Below are positions 62,345 to 64,000 of a DNA stretch of 64,000 nucleotides, one piece after another. The position numbers and the translations under genes were made by a program. The notes under the pieces were generated by a model. It searched no databases and was not told the origin of the DNA. It saw only the letters and a program-made list of their open reading frames with translations. The stretch is from Clostridiales bacterium mt11 (lineage in GTDB: Bacteria; Bacillota; Clostridia; Tissierellales; Tepidimicrobiaceae), in the NCBI GenBank assembly GCA_001282665.1, contig LN874946.1, forward strand, positions 617,839 through 681,838, in the 5' to 3' direction. How positions within the stretch are numbered: the first letter of the stretch is position 1; the number at the start of each line of letters is the position of its first letter.

Positions 62345-63385
62345 TTAATGTCTTTCATTTGTGTATCTTCTTCTCAATTGTCCACATGAAGCATTAATGT
62401 CTCCTCCCATTTCCCTACGTATAGTTACAGGTATATTTGCCTTAACTAAACTTCTTTCAAATCTCTCAATATTAATCTTTGACGGTCTTTCTTGGCTAGA
62501 TTCACTTATGGGATTTAAGGGTATTAAATTTATATGGCAATTCATTCCTTTAAGGATTTTAACCAATTCATTTAAATCCTTCTCCCTGTCATTAACTCCT
62601 TCAATAAGTGTATATTCTATAGTGATTCTTCTTTTGGTTTTATGATTATAATATTTACAAGCTTCTATTATATCATAAACTGAGTATTTATTACCTATTG
62701 GCATTATCTTCCGTCTATCTTCATCAAAAGGTGAATGAAGTGATATAGATAAAGTTATAGGTATATCCTCTTCTGCTAATTTATAAATCTTTGGAACCAA
62801 TCCACAAGTAGATAAGGTTATATTCCTATAGCTCGTGTTATGCCCTTTCGGTTCATGAATTATATTTAAAAATTTTATAGTATTTTCATAATTATCTAAA
62901 GGTTCCCCACTTCCCATCAATACAATATTGCTAATCTTATTATTTAAATCCTTTTCCATCATATATATCTGACTAGCCATTTCACCAGGGGTTAGACTTC
63001 TTATCAAACCTTCTTTAGTTGATGCACAAAAAGAGCAACCCATTTTACAGCCAACTTGTGTAGATATACACGCAGTTAGACCATGTTTATATTCCATGGC
63101 CACACTTTCAATAATATTATTATCTTCCAATAAAAACAAGTATTTTTTTGTATTGTCAATTTTTGAATCAAATCGTTTAAAAATTCTTAATTGGTTTATC
63201 TTTGAAACCTTTTCTAGCTTGTCCCGTAGTCCCATGGAGAACACAGATATATTCTCAATATCTGTACCTTGATTTTTATGTATAAAGGTAAACAACTGTT
63301 CTGCTCTATATTTTTGCTCTCCAATACTATATATATATCCTTCTAACTCCTCCATTGTTAAGCTATTTAATTCAGTTTTATGCAA
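62345..63385 (-). CDS. rlmN: RlmN, 23S rRNA/tRNA C2-adenine methyltransferase
   Basis: RlmN is a dual-specificity radical SAM enzyme making m2A2503 and m2A37. The 346 residues show the cluster motif CKMGCSFCAS, GSGEPLDNYENTI, the mechanism cysteines (CGQLRRRY near the end and others) and MGGDINASC. The start is TTG 63385, with the same GAGGTGATTTC spacer as rsmD. Confidence 0.96.
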   Translation of the reverse strand: MHKTELNSLTMEELEGYIYSIGEQKYRAEQLFTFIHKNQGTDIENISVFSMGLRDKLEKVSKINQLRIFKRFDSKIDNTKKYLFLLEDNNIIESVAMEYKHGLTACISTQVGCKMGCSFCASTKEGLIRSLTPGEMASQIYMMEKDLNNKISNIVLMGSGEPLDNYENTIKFLNIIHEPKGHNTSYRNITLSTCGLVPKIYKLAEEDIPITLSISLHSPFDEDRRKIMPIGNKYSVYDIIEACKYYNHKTKRRITIEYTLIEGVNDREKDLNELVKILKGMNCHINLIPLNPISESSQERPSKINIERFERSLVKANIPVTIRREMGGDINASCGQLRRRYTNERH

Positions 63386-63416
63386 GAAATCACCTCAAAT
63401 ATATTCTTAATTTTAT

Positions 63417-63425
63417 ATTATACCA
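63417..63425 (-). promoter_or_regulatory. Candidate extended -10 promoter before rlmN
   Basis: TGGTATAAT lies in the 54-base gap between rsmB and rlmN; no clear -35. It may add internal transcription for rlmN-prpC-prkC. Confidence 0.3.
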
Positions 63426-63439
63426 TAACTAATAAAGTA

Positions 63440-64000
63440 TTAGCCATTCTTCTTTTCAATTCTAGCAATAAAAAAGCCATCTGTATTATGTATATGTGGA
63501 AATAGTTGAATATAACCATCTTGAGACGTTTCTATATTTTCTTTTGAATAAATTAAATTTTCAAAACCAGTTAACCCAAATTCTCTATTATTATCTAAAA
63601 AGTCATTTATCACGTCCATATTTTCTTCCCTACCAATAGTACAAGTGCTGTATATTATTATTCCTCCAGGTTTTACATATTCTTTAGCATTATCTAGTAC
63701 ATTTTTTTGGATTTTATTTAAATCCGCTATATCCTCTTCTCGTCTATTCCATTTTATTTCAGGTCTTCTCCTAATAATACCTAAACCGGAACAAGGTGCG
63801 TCTACGATACAATAGTCTACCTTTCCAATTAAATTATGATCTAATTTAAGGGCATCAAAACTTTCAGTATCTATAATATCTATACCTAATCTGTTAGCAT
63901 TTTGTCTAACCAATTTTAACTTATGATCATAGATATCTCTACTTATTATCTTCCCTTTATTGTTCATCAACTGAGCCATATGAGTAGATTTACCTCCTGG
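63440..64000 (-). CDS. rsmB: RsmB, 16S rRNA (cytosine967-C5)-methyltransferase (5' part cut by window edge)
   Basis: The C-terminal ~186 residues of RsmB/Sun, beginning within motif I PGGKSTHMAQLM at the window edge. It shows the catalytic motifs DAPCSGLGIIRRRPEIKW and STCTIGREENMDVIN with both cysteines. The N-terminal NusB-like domain and start lie outside. It heads the rlmN-prpC-prkC-rsgA-rpe unit, an arrangement common in Firmicutes. Confidence 0.95.
   Translation of the reverse strand, partial: PGGKSTHMAQLMNNKGKIISRDIYDHKLKLVRQNANRLGIDIIDTESFDALKLDHNLIGKVDYCIVDAPCSGLGIIRRRPEIKWNRREEDIADLNKIQKNVLDNAKEYVKPGGIIIYSTCTIGREENMDVINDFLDNNREFGLTGFENLIYSKENIETSQDGYIQLFPHIHNTDGFFIARIEKKNG

Noticed and set aside
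1..64000. Mobile elements, CRISPR arrays, tRNA and rRNA genes
   Set aside because: No transposase or integrase translation, spaced repeats, cloverleaf-like or rRNA-like sequence was seen. Gene order is a conserved chromosomal backbone.

Overview
This window is a gene-dense, AT-rich (roughly one-third G+C by eye) chromosomal segment of an anaerobic, flagellated, low-GC Gram-positive bacterium. The gene order flgB...flhA / codY-hslU-hslV / topA-dprA-comM-yraN / rnhB-rbgA-rplS-trmD-rimM-khpA-rpsP-ffh-ylxM-ftsY-smc-rnc-acpP-plsX-rpmF follows the Bacillus subtilis / Clostridia chromosome. Acetate kinase, a radical-SAM gene upstream of smc, cysteine-rich (C+) L28 and L32, the spore protein YlbJ and a FlbD-MotA-MotB block inside the flagellar operon point to Clostridia, possibly a Tissierellia-like lineage (inference). 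No mobile element, CRISPR array, tRNA or rRNA was seen. No gene-free stretch exceeds 300 bases.

Region 1 (1-21018, minus strand) is one flagellar operon read from right to left: flgB, flgC, fliE, fliF, fliG, fliH, fliI, fliJ, a YlxF/MotE-like gene, fliK, flgD, a small flagellar-operon gene, flgE, flbD, motA, motB, fliL, fliM, fliY, cheY, fliO, fliP, fliQ, fliR, flhB and the first ~551 codons of flhA. It encodes rod and MS-ring parts, the C-ring switch, the export gate and ATPase, hook proteins, the stator and a CheY.

Region 2 (21238-36620, minus) holds hslV-hslU-codY, ended by a palindromic terminator that separates it from the flagellar operon, then topA, dprA, comM-like, yraN, and a pair of orphan genes resembling the FlhB C-terminal domain and the FliK C-terminal domain. 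Further up are rnhB, rbgA, rplS, trmD, rimM, khpA, rpsP, ffh and ylxM. Region 3 (36622-46621, minus) has ftsY, smc, an Elp3-like radical SAM gene, rnc, acpP, plsX, rpmF, a YceD-family gene and ackA. This joins protein targeting, chromosome organisation, fatty-acid/phospholipid synthesis and ribosome maturation.

Region 4 (46659-56579) has mixed strands: tmcAL (+) divergent from ackA, a patatin-like lipase with a translationally coupled 53-residue membrane protein (-), ylbJ (+), then coaD, rsmD, recG, a FakA-like DAK2 protein and an Asp23 protein (-), and rpmB (+) facing a 56-residue membrane protein (-). Region 5 (56656-64000, minus) is a thiamine-salvage unit (thiT-thiN) under a TPP riboswitch, followed by the rsmB-rlmN-prpC-prkC-rsgA-rpe unit linking rRNA modification, Ser/Thr phosphorylation and ribosome assembly; rsmB runs off the window.

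Most of the content is conserved housekeeping. The parts most worth a second look are small: the FliK-like/FlhB-CTD-like gene pair, a 40-bp perfect palindrome directly upstream of rnc, a 15-bp dyad overlapping the ylxM promoter, a CodY-box-like site at the hslV-hslU-codY start, and two undescribed small membrane proteins. Many start codons were reassigned on the basis of Shine-Dalgarno spacing, and TTG starts are frequent.
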